From: Dyadobacter sp. CECT 9275
GTDB taxonomy: Bacteria; Bacteroidota; Bacteroidia; Cytophagales; Spirosomataceae
Length of the DNA stretch: 64,000 nucleotides
Direction of reading: 5' to 3'
NCBI RefSeq assembly: GCF_907164905.1
Contig: NZ_CAJRAF010000002.1
Location: 1,488,001 to 1,552,000, forward strand
Positions 8,195-17,024 of the stretch are shown here, piece by piece. Both the position numbers and the translations under genes were made by a program. The notes beneath the pieces are model-generated. The model was not told the origin of the DNA. It made no database searches and saw nothing but the letters and a program-made list of their open reading frames with translations. Within the stretch, counting starts at the first letter, position 1; each line of letters begins with the position of its first letter.

Positions 8195-10078
8195 ATGACT
8201 CAAAATAAATCAAAGGAATCACTTTTCACCTGGATCATTTTTGCAATCATTCTTACGGCAGGCCTTTTCCTACGGCTCCATCGGTTGGATACATATAGTA
8301 TCTTTTTTGATGAAAAAAGTACGATGGTCATCAGCCAGGGAATTGTGCTGGAAGGTGCTAATCAGAAAGAGGTATTCTCCACGCTGAAAGTTACTGTGCC
8401 CGAGTTCTGGAAAGCACCTGCGCTTGACTATCGGCCGCCGCAGGTATTACGGTCATTTACGTACAAGGAAACTTTTATACCCAGGGCCTTTACACCCGCG
8501 GAATTTTGGTCACCGAAATCGCTGGCAGATTATTACGAAGCCATGAACCGCAGCGACATAGGAAACAGCCCCTTCTATTACCTGCTACTACATTACTGGA
8601 TGGAGATTTTCGGTTTGTCTGATTACTCAGCCCGCTCGCTTTCCGTACTTTTCAGTGTGCTGATCATCGGAATGACCTATTTGTTCGCCCGGCGTTTCTT
8701 CTCGGTCAAAATCGGGCTGATTGCCTCGGCCATTGTAGCTATTGAACCGTTTTTCATTGCATACAGCCACCAGGCACGCAACTACTCGCTTACTTTTTTC
8801 CTGACCCTGCTCGCCACCTATTTCTTTCTGTTGATTGTTGAGAGCAAGCCCGGAAAAACCAGGGCTGGTCTGCTATATCTGGGGTATATACTGGCGGCGG
8901 GGCTGAGCCTGTTATCCCACTTTCTGGTTATAACGGTACTCATGGCCCATGGTTTGTATGCCTTGTTCTTCTTGAGAAATCTCAAAACCTGGGTCCGGCT
9001 TGCATTGGCTGCACCTGTGGCTTTGGCCGGTGTTACCTGGTGGCTGATGTTCGGGGGAGGCCAATATACCTTATACACCCTCAGTTACCAGGCCGACCTC
9101 TACCGGAGAATGGCCGAAACCAGGCCGTATGATAATCCGTTTGGTGCGCTTCCGGCAACATTTAAAAACGTTTACAAAAAATCACTTCCGCTGTTTTCTG
9201 ATCTTGTACTGTTTACCAATGGTTTGGCGGAGGTTACGCAAGGCAAAAAAAATATGCTGATCGCAATTTTTACCGGTTTCCTGCTGATCCTCCTCTACCG
9301 ATATACGGAAAGAGCGCAATCCCGATGGCTCCCGGGTGTGCATGTAACTATCAAAAGATTGATCCCCGTCGCCCTGATACTTCTCAGCCTTGTTGTTTAT
9401 AATAATCACAAGATCCAGTTTGGTATACTTTCGGTTAGCATTTTTGCCCTTTCTTTTATTCCCGACATTCACAGGCGTGCCGATACCATGGGGCGAAAAC
9501 GGTTGTGGCTGTTGTATATCATGGCACTCGTCCCGGTGTTGTTCCTGATTCTGATGGCCATTAAAAATGGACATACTTTTGGGATACAGCAAAGATACTC
9601 CGGTTTCTCCTTCCCTTATGTCATCATCATTTTAAGCCTGCTGCTTGTATATTACACCAAACTCAGGCTGGAGTACGCGGCCATGATTTATGTATTTATG
9701 GCGATGCAGCTTTACTTTGTTTCACTGCGCCTTGTTGAATTTTACCAGGACCGCTCTGTGAAGTACGGATACTTTGCCGAACCCCGCGTGTCCAATCCAT
9801 ATTATCGCGCGGCAGATCAGATTAAGCAGATTTATCAGAAGGGGGATACCATTTATTATCCGGCTCCCAGCATGATGATCCTGTCAGAAATGGACCGCAC
9901 TTTCTTACCCTATTCCATTCAGGATGCGCAACTTACCAACCTTTACCTGCCCAAAAATGCGGACTATGTTCAGGTGATGGATACCACACAGGCAGAAAGC
10001 ATTCTGTTAAAAAGAAAAATTCAGCAGGACACTCTGGTTATCATGCGCTTAAAGGGGCTCAGATACGGGTCAGAATAA
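8195..10078 (+). CDS. GT39/ArnT-like membrane glycosyltransferase
   Basis: 627 residues, with about ten or more hydrophobic membrane segments in the first 500 and a soluble C-terminal tail. The start has the GT-C signature: a first transmembrane helix, then LRLHRLDTYSIFFDEKSTM with the acidic DE pair in the first external loop, and later NSPFYYLLLHYWMEIFG, typical of the PMT/ArnT/GT39 superfamily. Such enzymes take a sugar from polyprenyl phosphate and transfer it on the outer face of the cytoplasmic membrane. The acceptor is unknown. It precedes the transketolase/epimerase genes in the same direction after a 119-nt gap, so it may belong to the same glycan locus under its own promoter. Confidence 0.8.
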   Translation: MTQNKSKESLFTWIIFAIILTAGLFLRLHRLDTYSIFFDEKSTMVISQGIVLEGANQKEVFSTLKVTVPEFWKAPALDYRPPQVLRSFTYKETFIPRAFTPAEFWSPKSLADYYEAMNRSDIGNSPFYYLLLHYWMEIFGLSDYSARSLSVLFSVLIIGMTYLFARRFFSVKIGLIASAIVAIEPFFIAYSHQARNYSLTFFLTLLATYFFLLIVESKPGKTRAGLLYLGYILAAGLSLLSHFLVITVLMAHGLYALFFLRNLKTWVRLALAAPVALAGVTWWLMFGGGQYTLYTLSYQADLYRRMAETRPYDNPFGALPATFKNVYKKSLPLFSDLVLFTNGLAEVTQGKKNMLIAIFTGFLLILLYRYTERAQSRWLPGVHVTIKRLIPVALILLSLVVYNNHKIQFGILSVSIFALSFIPDIHRRADTMGRKRLWLLYIMALVPVLFLILMAIKNGHTFGIQQRYSGFSFPYVIIILSLLLVYYTKLRLEYAAMIYVFMAMQLYFVSLRLVEFYQDRSVKYGYFAEPRVSNPYYRAADQIKQIYQKGDTIYYPAPSMMILSEMDRTFLPYSIQDAQLTNLYLPKNADYVQVMDTTQAESILLKRKIQQDTLVIMRLKGLRYGSE

Positions 10079-10105
10079 CCATAAAGGCCTTCTTTTCAAA
10101 AGCCG

Positions 10106-10140
10106 TCAAATAAGATTTCGTATATTGCGCGCTTATTTGA
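10106..10140. repeat. Inverted repeat upstream of the split transketolase operon
   Basis: Perfect 9-bp arms (TCAAATAAG at 10106-10114, CTTATTTGA at 10132-10140) are separated by 17 bp containing GCGCGC. It lies 58 nt before the tktN start and 27 nt after the stop of the GT39-like gene. It could be an operator or a weak terminator stem; no T-run follows the right arm, which argues against a terminator. Confidence 0.3.
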
Positions 10141-10197
10141 AACAAAATGCTTGTTACTTTGTAGTCAACTTTAACTGCTCAGATACACAGACTGGCC

Positions 10198-11025
10198 ATG
10201 ACCGTAGAAGAAATCACAAACGATCCCAGACAAATAAGCGGTGAGCTGCGGCTTAAAATCCTTGGCCTGTACCATCAGGCGAATGCAGGCCATATCGGGT
10301 GTTCCCTCAGTTGTATCGACCTGATGATCGGCGTATTGTTCCTGAATAAAGATACCAACGATACTTTCATACTTTCCAAGGGACATGCAGCGGCGGCGTT
10401 ATATGCCTGCCTCAATACGCTCGGGGAAATAACAGACGAAGAACTTGCCACTTTTTATCTGGACGGTACTACGCTGCCCGCCCATCCGGCCCCGCGCCAG
10501 TACAAGGGAATTCCTTTTGCAACGGGCTCGCTCGGGCATGGACTGCCCATTGCCACAGGTATAGCCCATGCAGCCAAAGTGTCTGGCGAAGACAGCATAT
10601 CTTTTGCTTTGCTGTCCGACGGCGAAACAAACGAAGGAACTACCTGGGAAGCAGCGAATTATGCTATTGCCAACCAGTTGGACAACCTGATCATGATCAT
10701 TGATAAAAATGGCCTTCAGGGATTTGGGTTTACAGATAAAGTACTTGGAGAAACCGCGGCCATTGAAAAATGGAACGCCATCGGTTTTGAAACAGTAGCG
10801 GTTGACGGCCACGATATACTCGAAGTGAGCAGAACGATTAAAGAATTAAAGTCTCATAAAAACGGATTACCTAAGGCAATTATCGCAGACACGGTAAAAG
10901 GAAAAGGTGTTTCCTACATGGAGAATAAGCTGGAATGGCACTACCTGCCCATGAATCAGGATCAGTATGCACAAGCCATACTGGAAGTAAAAGAACGTTA
11001 CCTTAACGAATTCACGAATGCTTGA
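10198..11025 (+). CDS. Transketolase, N-terminal (pyrophosphate-binding) subunit
   Basis: 275 residues, the usual size of the N-subunit of split transketolases. It binds the pyrophosphate of thiamine diphosphate. Visible motifs are LSKGHAAAALYACL, ATGSLGHGLPIATGIAHAAK, and the ThDP motif LLSDGETNEG...IIDKNGLQGFG (GDG-to-N type with S for the first G). Its partner half is at 13009-13929, on the other side of a 2-kb epimerase-glycosyltransferase gene. That is unusual, since the halves are normally adjacent. The stop overlaps the next start by 8 nt, so the block is translationally coupled. General pentose-phosphate function is possible, but the context suggests a dedicated sugar-precursor role. 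Confidence 0.9.
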   Translation: MTVEEITNDPRQISGELRLKILGLYHQANAGHIGCSLSCIDLMIGVLFLNKDTNDTFILSKGHAAAALYACLNTLGEITDEELATFYLDGTTLPAHPAPRQYKGIPFATGSLGHGLPIATGIAHAAKVSGEDSISFALLSDGETNEGTTWEAANYAIANQLDNLIMIIDKNGLQGFGFTDKVLGETAAIEKWNAIGFETVAVDGHDILEVSRTIKELKSHKNGLPKAIIADTVKGKGVSYMENKLEWHYLPMNQDQYAQAILEVKERYLNEFTNA

Positions 11026-13012
11026 TCAGTTACCGGTCTATCGCGATAAAATTGAAAAACTAAAAGGACCAGTTTTCGTATTCGGTGCCAGCGGTTTTAT
11101 CGGTGCCAATCTTTTCAACGATATTTTCAAAATCAGGAAAGACTGTTACGCACTCACACACGACGCAACCAAAGCATGGCGGCTGAAATTGCTGAATGTG
11201 CCGTTTGAAAACATTATTCACTGTGATATCCTTTCAAATAATTCGGTTTCGGAGGTATTTGAAAAATACAAACCACAAACGATTTTCAATCTGGCCGCCT
11301 ACGGCGCTTACAGCAAGCAAAGCAGTGTGAACCTCACTTATGAAACCAATGTGTTAGGTACGGTCAACATTCTTCAGAACTGCACCCGTGAAATGGTGTA
11401 TATCCATGCCGGAAGCAGCTCGGAATATGGCTTTAACTGTACCGCTCCCAAAGAGACGGATCGCGTGGAGCCTAACAGCCATTATGCCGTTTCCAAGGTA
11501 TCCGCCGCTTATCTGTTAGAATATTATGCCCGGTTGGCTGGTCTCAAAACCCTAAATCTCAGGCTTTATTCCATATACGGTTACTGGGAAGAACCCGATC
11601 GGCTCATTTCCAGATTAATCGAAAAAGCACGTCAAAAACAGTTACCATCACTGGTATCCCCGGACATCAGCCGGGACTTTGTTTTTATAGAAGACTGCGT
11701 GGAGGCGTTTGTAGATGCCGCCCTTAAAGTAGACCGAGCTACCTCGGGTAAATCCTATAATATAGCCACTGGCCGAAAAACGACGATCGGGGACCTTGTA
11801 AATACTTCCCGCAAAACATTTGGTATCCCTCAGGAACCTCAATGGGGAAGCATGTCCAACAGGAACTGGGACCTGGCCGAATGGTATGGAAACCCCGGTT
11901 CTTTCCAGGATGATTTTGGCTGGGTTGCACGAACTTCCCTTGAAGAGGGATTGTCCAAGACAGAGCAATGGCAGCAGGCGATACGGTATGAGGAAACCGT
12001 CATACCCGCCTTTGAAAATCCGAAACTGAACCCGGTAATCACAGCCATTATTGCCTGCTACAAGGATGCCCAGGCCATTCCCTACATGTACGACAGGCTG
12101 GTTAAAACTTTCAACCAACTGAAAGTTCGTTATGAGATCATCTTCGTGAACGACAATTCTCCTGATAACCAGGAAGAAGTCATTAATAACATTTGTGACA
12201 AAGACCCCAACGTAGTGGGTATCAGCCATTCCAGGAACTTTGGCTCACAGTCGGCTTTCCTGAGTGGTATGGAAATTGCTACCGGCGACTGCGTGGTACT
12301 CATGGATGGTGATCTTCAGGACCCACCGGAAATCATTCCCGATTTTTATGAAAAATGGATGGAAGGAAATGATGTGGTGTATGGCGTACGCGTGCAGCGT
12401 GAAATGAAACCGCATATTCATTTCTTTTACAAAACCTTTTATAAAGTATTCCAGAGCCTGAGCTACATCCCCATACCGCGCGATGCGGGTGATTTCTCCA
12501 TGATCGACAGGAAAGTGGTAAAGGAACTGGTTGATCTTCCCGAAACAGAACAGTTTCTGAGAGGTTTGCGCGCCTGGGTTGGTTTTAAGCAAACAGGAGT
12601 ACCTTATGTGCGCCCTGAAAGGATGTTTGGGGTTTCAACCAACAACTGGACCAAAAATATATGGTGGGCGAAAAAAGCGATTTTCTCATTCAGTTTTGCT
12701 CCGCTTGAACTGATGAGTTATGCCGGTTTTGCACTAACGGGTTTATCAATTCTGGGAATTATCTGGCAGATCCTGGCCAAGTTTATCTTCTTCCCCGACA
12801 CACCGCAAGGTATCAGTACTGTCATCGTTCTGATCGTATTCTTTGGAGGGCTTACCATTCTGGGGATATCATTCCTGGGTGAGTATATCACCAAAATATT
12901 TGAAGAGACTAAAAAACGACCGAAATATATTCGTACTCGTATCAGACGCGGCTCCAAGTCCTATAAAACCGCTGATGAAATAAGGACACTTGTAAAACAG
13001 CTAAGAAAATGA
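11018..13012 (+). CDS. Fusion: extended SDR NAD-dependent sugar epimerase/dehydratase + DPM1-like GT2 with C-terminal membrane helices
   Basis: 664 residues carrying two enzymes. Residues 1-330 are an extended SDR: Rossmann motif GASGFIG near residue 25, an Asp after the next strands, the Ser patch GSSSEYG, and the catalytic pair in HYAVSK. This is the fold of NDP-sugar epimerases, dehydratases and reductases. Residues 337-580 are a GT2 domain of the polyprenyl-phosphate-sugar type: IIACYKDA, VNDNSPDN, SRNFGSQSAFLSGM and the metal site DGDLQDPPE. Two membrane helices follow (about 565-590 and 605-630), then a basic tail, as in DPM1/ArnC/GtrB proteins. The likely role is to make a modified NDP-sugar and load it on polyprenyl phosphate. 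It overlaps tktN (8 nt) and tktC (4 nt). Confidence 0.85.
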   Translation: MLDQLPVYRDKIEKLKGPVFVFGASGFIGANLFNDIFKIRKDCYALTHDATKAWRLKLLNVPFENIIHCDILSNNSVSEVFEKYKPQTIFNLAAYGAYSKQSSVNLTYETNVLGTVNILQNCTREMVYIHAGSSSEYGFNCTAPKETDRVEPNSHYAVSKVSAAYLLEYYARLAGLKTLNLRLYSIYGYWEEPDRLISRLIEKARQKQLPSLVSPDISRDFVFIEDCVEAFVDAALKVDRATSGKSYNIATGRKTTIGDLVNTSRKTFGIPQEPQWGSMSNRNWDLAEWYGNPGSFQDDFGWVARTSLEEGLSKTEQWQQAIRYEETVIPAFENPKLNPVITAIIACYKDAQAIPYMYDRLVKTFNQLKVRYEIIFVNDNSPDNQEEVINNICDKDPNVVGISHSRNFGSQSAFLSGMEIATGDCVVLMDGDLQDPPEIIPDFYEKWMEGNDVVYGVRVQREMKPHIHFFYKTFYKVFQSLSYIPIPRDAGDFSMIDRKVVKELVDLPETEQFLRGLRAWVGFKQTGVPYVRPERMFGVSTNNWTKNIWWAKKAIFSFSFAPLELMSYAGFALTGLSILGIIWQILAKFIFFPDTPQGISTVIVLIVFFGGLTILGISFLGEYITKIFEETKKRPKYIRTRIRRGSKSYKTADEIRTLVKQLRK

Positions 13013-13929
13013 GAAAAGAATTTTCGTCTGCCATTGAGGAACTGGCCGCTGAGGACGACTCCATCGTCTTCATTACGGGTGACCTTGGATACAACGCACT
13101 TGAAAATCTGCAGGGCAAGCTTGGCAAGCGTTTTATAAATGCCGGTGTTGCCGAGCAGAACATGGTAGGAGTAGCGGCGGGTTTTGCACACAAAGGGTAC
13201 AAAGTGTTTTGCTACAGTATCGCTCCGTTTATCGTTTACAGATGTCTGGAGCAATTTCGTAACGATGTCTGCTTTCACAACCTGCCGGTTTTCCTGGTTG
13301 GTAACGGTGGCGGATACGGTTACGGCATCATGGGCAGCAGCCACCATACCCTGGAAGATATTGCCTGCCTGAGCGGATTACAAAATGCAAATGTATGGGT
13401 TCCGGCGTTTTCCGATGAAGTGGGCCCGGTGATCAGGCAAATAGTGGCAGACGCCCACCCAGCCTATCTGCGGCTTGGCGCCGGGAAAACCACGCCCGAC
13501 AATAGTTACTCTTCCGGGTCGTTCAAGGTGATCCATAAAGGTGCGGAAGCCGAAATGACCGTTTTTGCCCTTGGCCCCGTAGCAAATAATGTGATGACCG
13601 CTTTGGGGCAAATTCCCGAAATAGCCTCAAAAATAAACGTGATAACCGCCCTGCATTTCCCTCTGAAAATCGAAAACGACCTGATGGAAATACTGGCTTC
13701 TGCCCCGCATATTATGGTTGCCGAAGAGCATATTGGTACCGGTGGCCTGGCGCAGCAGCTTTCTGTACAGCTTCTTGAAAAAGGCGTGGGGATAAGTTCC
13801 TTCAAAAGTCTAAAAGCCGAAGGATACCCCAACTCCCGATATGGAAGCCAGGCTTATCATCAGAAGCTCTCCGGCCTGGATGCCGCTTCCATTGCGGGTT
13901 ATATCAGTCAAATGATGATTCCCGCATGA
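13009..13929 (+). CDS. Transketolase, C-terminal subunit
   Basis: 306 residues, the normal size for the C-half of a split transketolase (pyrimidine-binding plus C-terminal domains). The catalytic Glu that activates thiamine diphosphate is in RFINAGVAEQNMVGVAAGFA. It is followed by the aromatic-pocket region YSIAPFIVYRCLEQFRNDV and by GYGIMGSSHHTLEDIACL, the usual His-rich substrate loop. The C-terminal domain ends with VAEEHIGTGGL. The start overlaps the stop of the epimerase-GT2 fusion (ATGA), and the stop overlaps the next gene in the same way, so this is an operon-internal gene. Together with tktN it should make an active alpha2beta2 enzyme that moves a two-carbon ketol unit. Confidence 0.9.
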   Translation: MRKEFSSAIEELAAEDDSIVFITGDLGYNALENLQGKLGKRFINAGVAEQNMVGVAAGFAHKGYKVFCYSIAPFIVYRCLEQFRNDVCFHNLPVFLVGNGGGYGYGIMGSSHHTLEDIACLSGLQNANVWVPAFSDEVGPVIRQIVADAHPAYLRLGAGKTTPDNSYSSGSFKVIHKGAEAEMTVFALGPVANNVMTALGQIPEIASKINVITALHFPLKIENDLMEILASAPHIMVAEEHIGTGGLAQQLSVQLLEKGVGISSFKSLKAEGYPNSRYGSQAYHQKLSGLDAASIAGYISQMMIPA

Positions 13930-15626
13930 ATAAAAAGGCTTTCAATATCGTCATAAGCCTGATTATTCTTATTCCGGTTGTCGTTTTTTTTACGGCCTGG
14001 AATTATTATGCCATTAATATACCCAAGTGGGACGACCACGCGCTAAAAACCTTCATCGTGGAATACAGCCAGGCCACCACCTGGCAGGAAAAATTCGCTT
14101 CTGTTTTCAAGCAGCATAACGAGCACCGCATAGCCCTCACCAGAGCAATCACCTGGCTTGACTTCAGGCTTTTTGGCAGCCTTAATTACAGGCACCTGAT
14201 GCTGGCCGGAAATTTCCTGCTGCTGGCCCTTATTCCCCTCTGGTTCCTGTTGCTTAAAAATAACAAAAAGCCCTATTTTGCCTTATTGCCAATTCCGTTT
14301 ATCTGGCTGACCCTGGCTTTTTGGGAAAATATGTATTGGGGAATGTCCGCCATTCAGAACTTTGGTGTGGTTACTCTGGCCGTCTGGACGTTGTATCTTT
14401 GTGTCAATCCCAAACCATGGCCATTTACACTTTCGCTGCTTCTGGCACTGATAACTGTCGCAACAAGTGGTAATGGGCTGCTGATTTTACCCATTGGAGG
14501 TGTGTTGCTGTTTCTCTCCCAAAACCGGAAACGGTTTGCCTTGTGGATTCTGATGAGCGCAGGTGCCGTATTCAGTTACTTTTACTGGTACTCTAAAAAC
14601 GTTTCCAATCCTGTTTCCAGAGCTTCCGTTTTCCAGCTGGCAAAAGGCTATATGGCTTTCCTGGGTTCCTTCGCGGAATCATTCCCGGTTTTGGATAATT
14701 TCAAAGTCTGCGTGTTCTCGGGAATATTCCTTTTTCTGGTCGCCGTTTCCATAGGTTCCACCACCCTTTTCAGGATCATACGAAACAAGTATAGTGCGAA
14801 GTCTGAAAAGGCAACCGACCTTTTCTGCCTCGGCACCATTCTTTTTATTCTGGGTACTGCGCTGATAGTCGTCTATTCCCGCGCCGGATTTGGCCTTGAA
14901 ACCCTGATCACCAGCCGCTATAAAATCTATTCGGTACTGCTGCTGATCACCGGCTACCTGTACGTAGTGATCCCGATCCGCGGAAGTTTTTTATCCCCCT
15001 ACATTTCTGCGATCATTTTACTGGGAGTTGTTTTCAACATTTTCAGCTACCACTATCACCTGGTAGATGCCAGTTCCCTTCGGAAAATGCTGACCATGAG
15101 CCAGTTCAACTGGACCTACACCAATAAAAGTCTTGAAGTACGGCCGGATACCTCCTTTGCCGCTAACATTGTTGCCAAAACTCCGGTATTTTACAGCACA
15201 TGGCCTGCCCCTATTAAACTTGCTGACAAGCAGGGCTACGCGGGTACTACCAACGGTTTGCCGGAACTATACGCCCAAACACAGTTTGATATTTCCAAGA
15301 CAGGTATCTCGGTTAAAAACAATAAATTTTCCAGCCAGCGTCTTCAGGATAGCGGAATTTATATCCTGCTGAGTTCAGACAAACGTTTTTATGTTTTTCC
15401 TGCCTACCGCACCCGGAACAGAAATCGTAAGCAGCTATTTATCAAGCAATATTACTTCGCTCCCGGCTTCCATTCGGATATCTTTTTTGCGGAAAATCAG
15501 ATTGAAAAGGGAGATTATAAGATAGGGCTGATCCGCCAGCAGGGCGACGATACCAGCATTTTATTTAAGGATAAAACCGTTCATATTCCCGAAACCATTT
15601 CGGAAAAAATTAAAGTAAACTGGTGA
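13926..15626 (+). CDS. Polytopic membrane protein, GT-C-like, probable glycosyltransferase
   Basis: 566 residues. About ten membrane helices occupy residues 5-400, and a soluble mostly beta tail runs from 400 to 566. The first external loop holds IPKWDDHALKTFIVEY and then QHNEHRIALTRAITWLDF. Acidic residues at this position are the hallmark of GT-C transferases that use polyprenyl-phosphate sugars. I do not recognise a named family, so the assignment rests on topology and context. It overlaps tktC by 4 nt and is followed directly by the acyltransferase. A natural reading is that it uses the lipid-linked sugar made by the upstream GT2 domain. It could instead be a polymerase or ligase. Confidence 0.65.
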   Translation: MNKKAFNIVISLIILIPVVVFFTAWNYYAINIPKWDDHALKTFIVEYSQATTWQEKFASVFKQHNEHRIALTRAITWLDFRLFGSLNYRHLMLAGNFLLLALIPLWFLLLKNNKKPYFALLPIPFIWLTLAFWENMYWGMSAIQNFGVVTLAVWTLYLCVNPKPWPFTLSLLLALITVATSGNGLLILPIGGVLLFLSQNRKRFALWILMSAGAVFSYFYWYSKNVSNPVSRASVFQLAKGYMAFLGSFAESFPVLDNFKVCVFSGIFLFLVAVSIGSTTLFRIIRNKYSAKSEKATDLFCLGTILFILGTALIVVYSRAGFGLETLITSRYKIYSVLLLITGYLYVVIPIRGSFLSPYISAIILLGVVFNIFSYHYHLVDASSLRKMLTMSQFNWTYTNKSLEVRPDTSFAANIVAKTPVFYSTWPAPIKLADKQGYAGTTNGLPELYAQTQFDISKTGISVKNNKFSSQRLQDSGIYILLSSDKRFYVFPAYRTRNRNRKQLFIKQYYFAPGFHSDIFFAENQIEKGDYKIGLIRQQGDDTSILFKDKTVHIPETISEKIKVNW

Positions 15627-15628
15627 GC

Positions 15629-16735
15629 ATGCACACAACCTCCAAGGGACATATTATTCAACTTGACGGTATCCGCTTCATAGCAGTTGCCCTGGTACTG
15701 ATAGACCACCTGCTTGCCGATATAAACACCATACCCTTTGGTCCGCTCGGGGTGACCATTTTCTTTGTGTTGAGCGGCTTTCTTATCACCAGGATACTAC
15801 TGAAGAGCAAAGAAAAAACTGCATCCGAGCCCGGAGGGTTTAAGAAATATCTCCGCAAATTCCTGATTCGCCGTACCATCCGGATCTTCCCTGTTTATTA
15901 CTTATGTATTGCCGTTTTGTACATTCTGGATGTCCCCCCCGTTCGTGAGCAGCTTGCGTGGCTGGCTTTGTATGGTACCAATATCTATATCGCTGTTAAC
16001 CAGCACTGGATGGGTGTGGTAGATCATTTCTGGTCTCTGGCAGTCGAAGAACAGGTTTACTTATTTTTCCCCTTCCTGATATTTTTTGTTTCAAGAAAAA
16101 ACCTGATCCCCTGGCTGGGTTTCATGGGTGTGTTCAGTGTTGCGCTGCGGTTCTATTTTTATTTCTCCGGTAAGGAATGGTTTGTCTCTTACGTGACCAT
16201 GCCTGCCTGCCTTGACTCGTTTGCGCTGGGTGGCCTGATGGCCTGGCTACAACTATACAAAACCGACGTGTTTGTTCGGCTGTTCAACAAATCTTGGCCG
16301 GTGGTACTGGGGCTGCTTTCATGGATTTTACTGCATTATATATCCAAGCATCTGGGACAGAAATACAACATTGCGAACGTAGTGCTGGACCGGCTGGTTT
16401 CTTCAATCTTCTGTTTTTTCCTGATCGGACGGGGAGTAATCGGGTATGGAGGGCTCATGAAATTTTTTCTTGAAAATCCTGTCAGCGTTTACCTTGGGAA
16501 AATCAGTTATGGGATTTACTTGTATCACAACTTTGTTTACAACCACTTTCACAGCGGCCCCAACCACCCGGTTGTGAGGTTTTTCAATAAGGCTTACCGT
16601 AACTTTCCTGAGCTGGAAAATTATCCTGCCTTTCAGGTGGTGTCGGTATGTATCTTTACCGTTATGATCGCGTCGGTATCCTGGCATTTTTTTGAAAAGC
16701 CAATTAACGCACTAAAAGATAAATACGCCGGTTAA
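15629..16735 (+). CDS. Acyltransferase family 3 (OafA/YrhL type) membrane protein
   Basis: 368 residues from the ATG at 15629. A GTG at 15623 inside the preceding stop would give a coupled start two residues longer, and I cannot decide between them. The N-terminus has the family signature QLDGIRFIAVALVLIDH with the catalytic-type Asp/His, then FGPLGVTIFFVLSGFLITRIL. The second conserved block is VDHFWSLAVEEQVYLFFP. About ten membrane helices are present. These enzymes move acetyl or other acyl groups across the membrane onto sugars of O-antigen, peptidoglycan or other glycans. There is no fused SGNH domain here, but an AlgX-like SGNH protein is encoded 4 kb downstream and may complete the reaction. 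Confidence 0.9.
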   Translation: MHTTSKGHIIQLDGIRFIAVALVLIDHLLADINTIPFGPLGVTIFFVLSGFLITRILLKSKEKTASEPGGFKKYLRKFLIRRTIRIFPVYYLCIAVLYILDVPPVREQLAWLALYGTNIYIAVNQHWMGVVDHFWSLAVEEQVYLFFPFLIFFVSRKNLIPWLGFMGVFSVALRFYFYFSGKEWFVSYVTMPACLDSFALGGLMAWLQLYKTDVFVRLFNKSWPVVLGLLSWILLHYISKHLGQKYNIANVVLDRLVSSIFCFFLIGRGVIGYGGLMKFFLENPVSVYLGKISYGIYLYHNFVYNHFHSGPNHPVVRFFNKAYRNFPELENYPAFQVVSVCIFTVMIASVSWHFFEKPINALKDKYAG

Positions 16736-16858
16736 CCCCGCTTTGATATAGCATTTAACCGGGATCCCCATTGTAACAATTTTACCTCTTCTCAATTCAA
16801 AAAAACTAAAAGAAATACGGCTCAGTGGAAAGGATGATACTTTTGGGGCACCAACTGT

Positions 16859-16930
16859 GCTGGATATGTGTTACAGAATTATAGCGGGAAAATTTGTAAC
16901 TTTATACTTTTCAAATATTGCATATCCAGC
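16859..16930. repeat. Long-range inverted repeat in the leader of the GT2 gene
   Basis: Perfect 10-bp arms GCTGGATATG (16859-16868) and CATATCCAGC (16921-16930) are separated by 52 bp of AT-rich sequence. They lie in the 289-nt gap before the GT2 gene at 17025, which otherwise shows no gene. The repeat could be a regulatory site or an RNA structure; chance is possible. Confidence 0.3.
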
Positions 16931-17024
16931 CGGTAAATAATTACAGTTGATATTTAATGCATTTAACACCACTATCCCGTTAACATTTATTAATTTCGCG
17001 CAAACTTACCAAATAAACTTCTGC

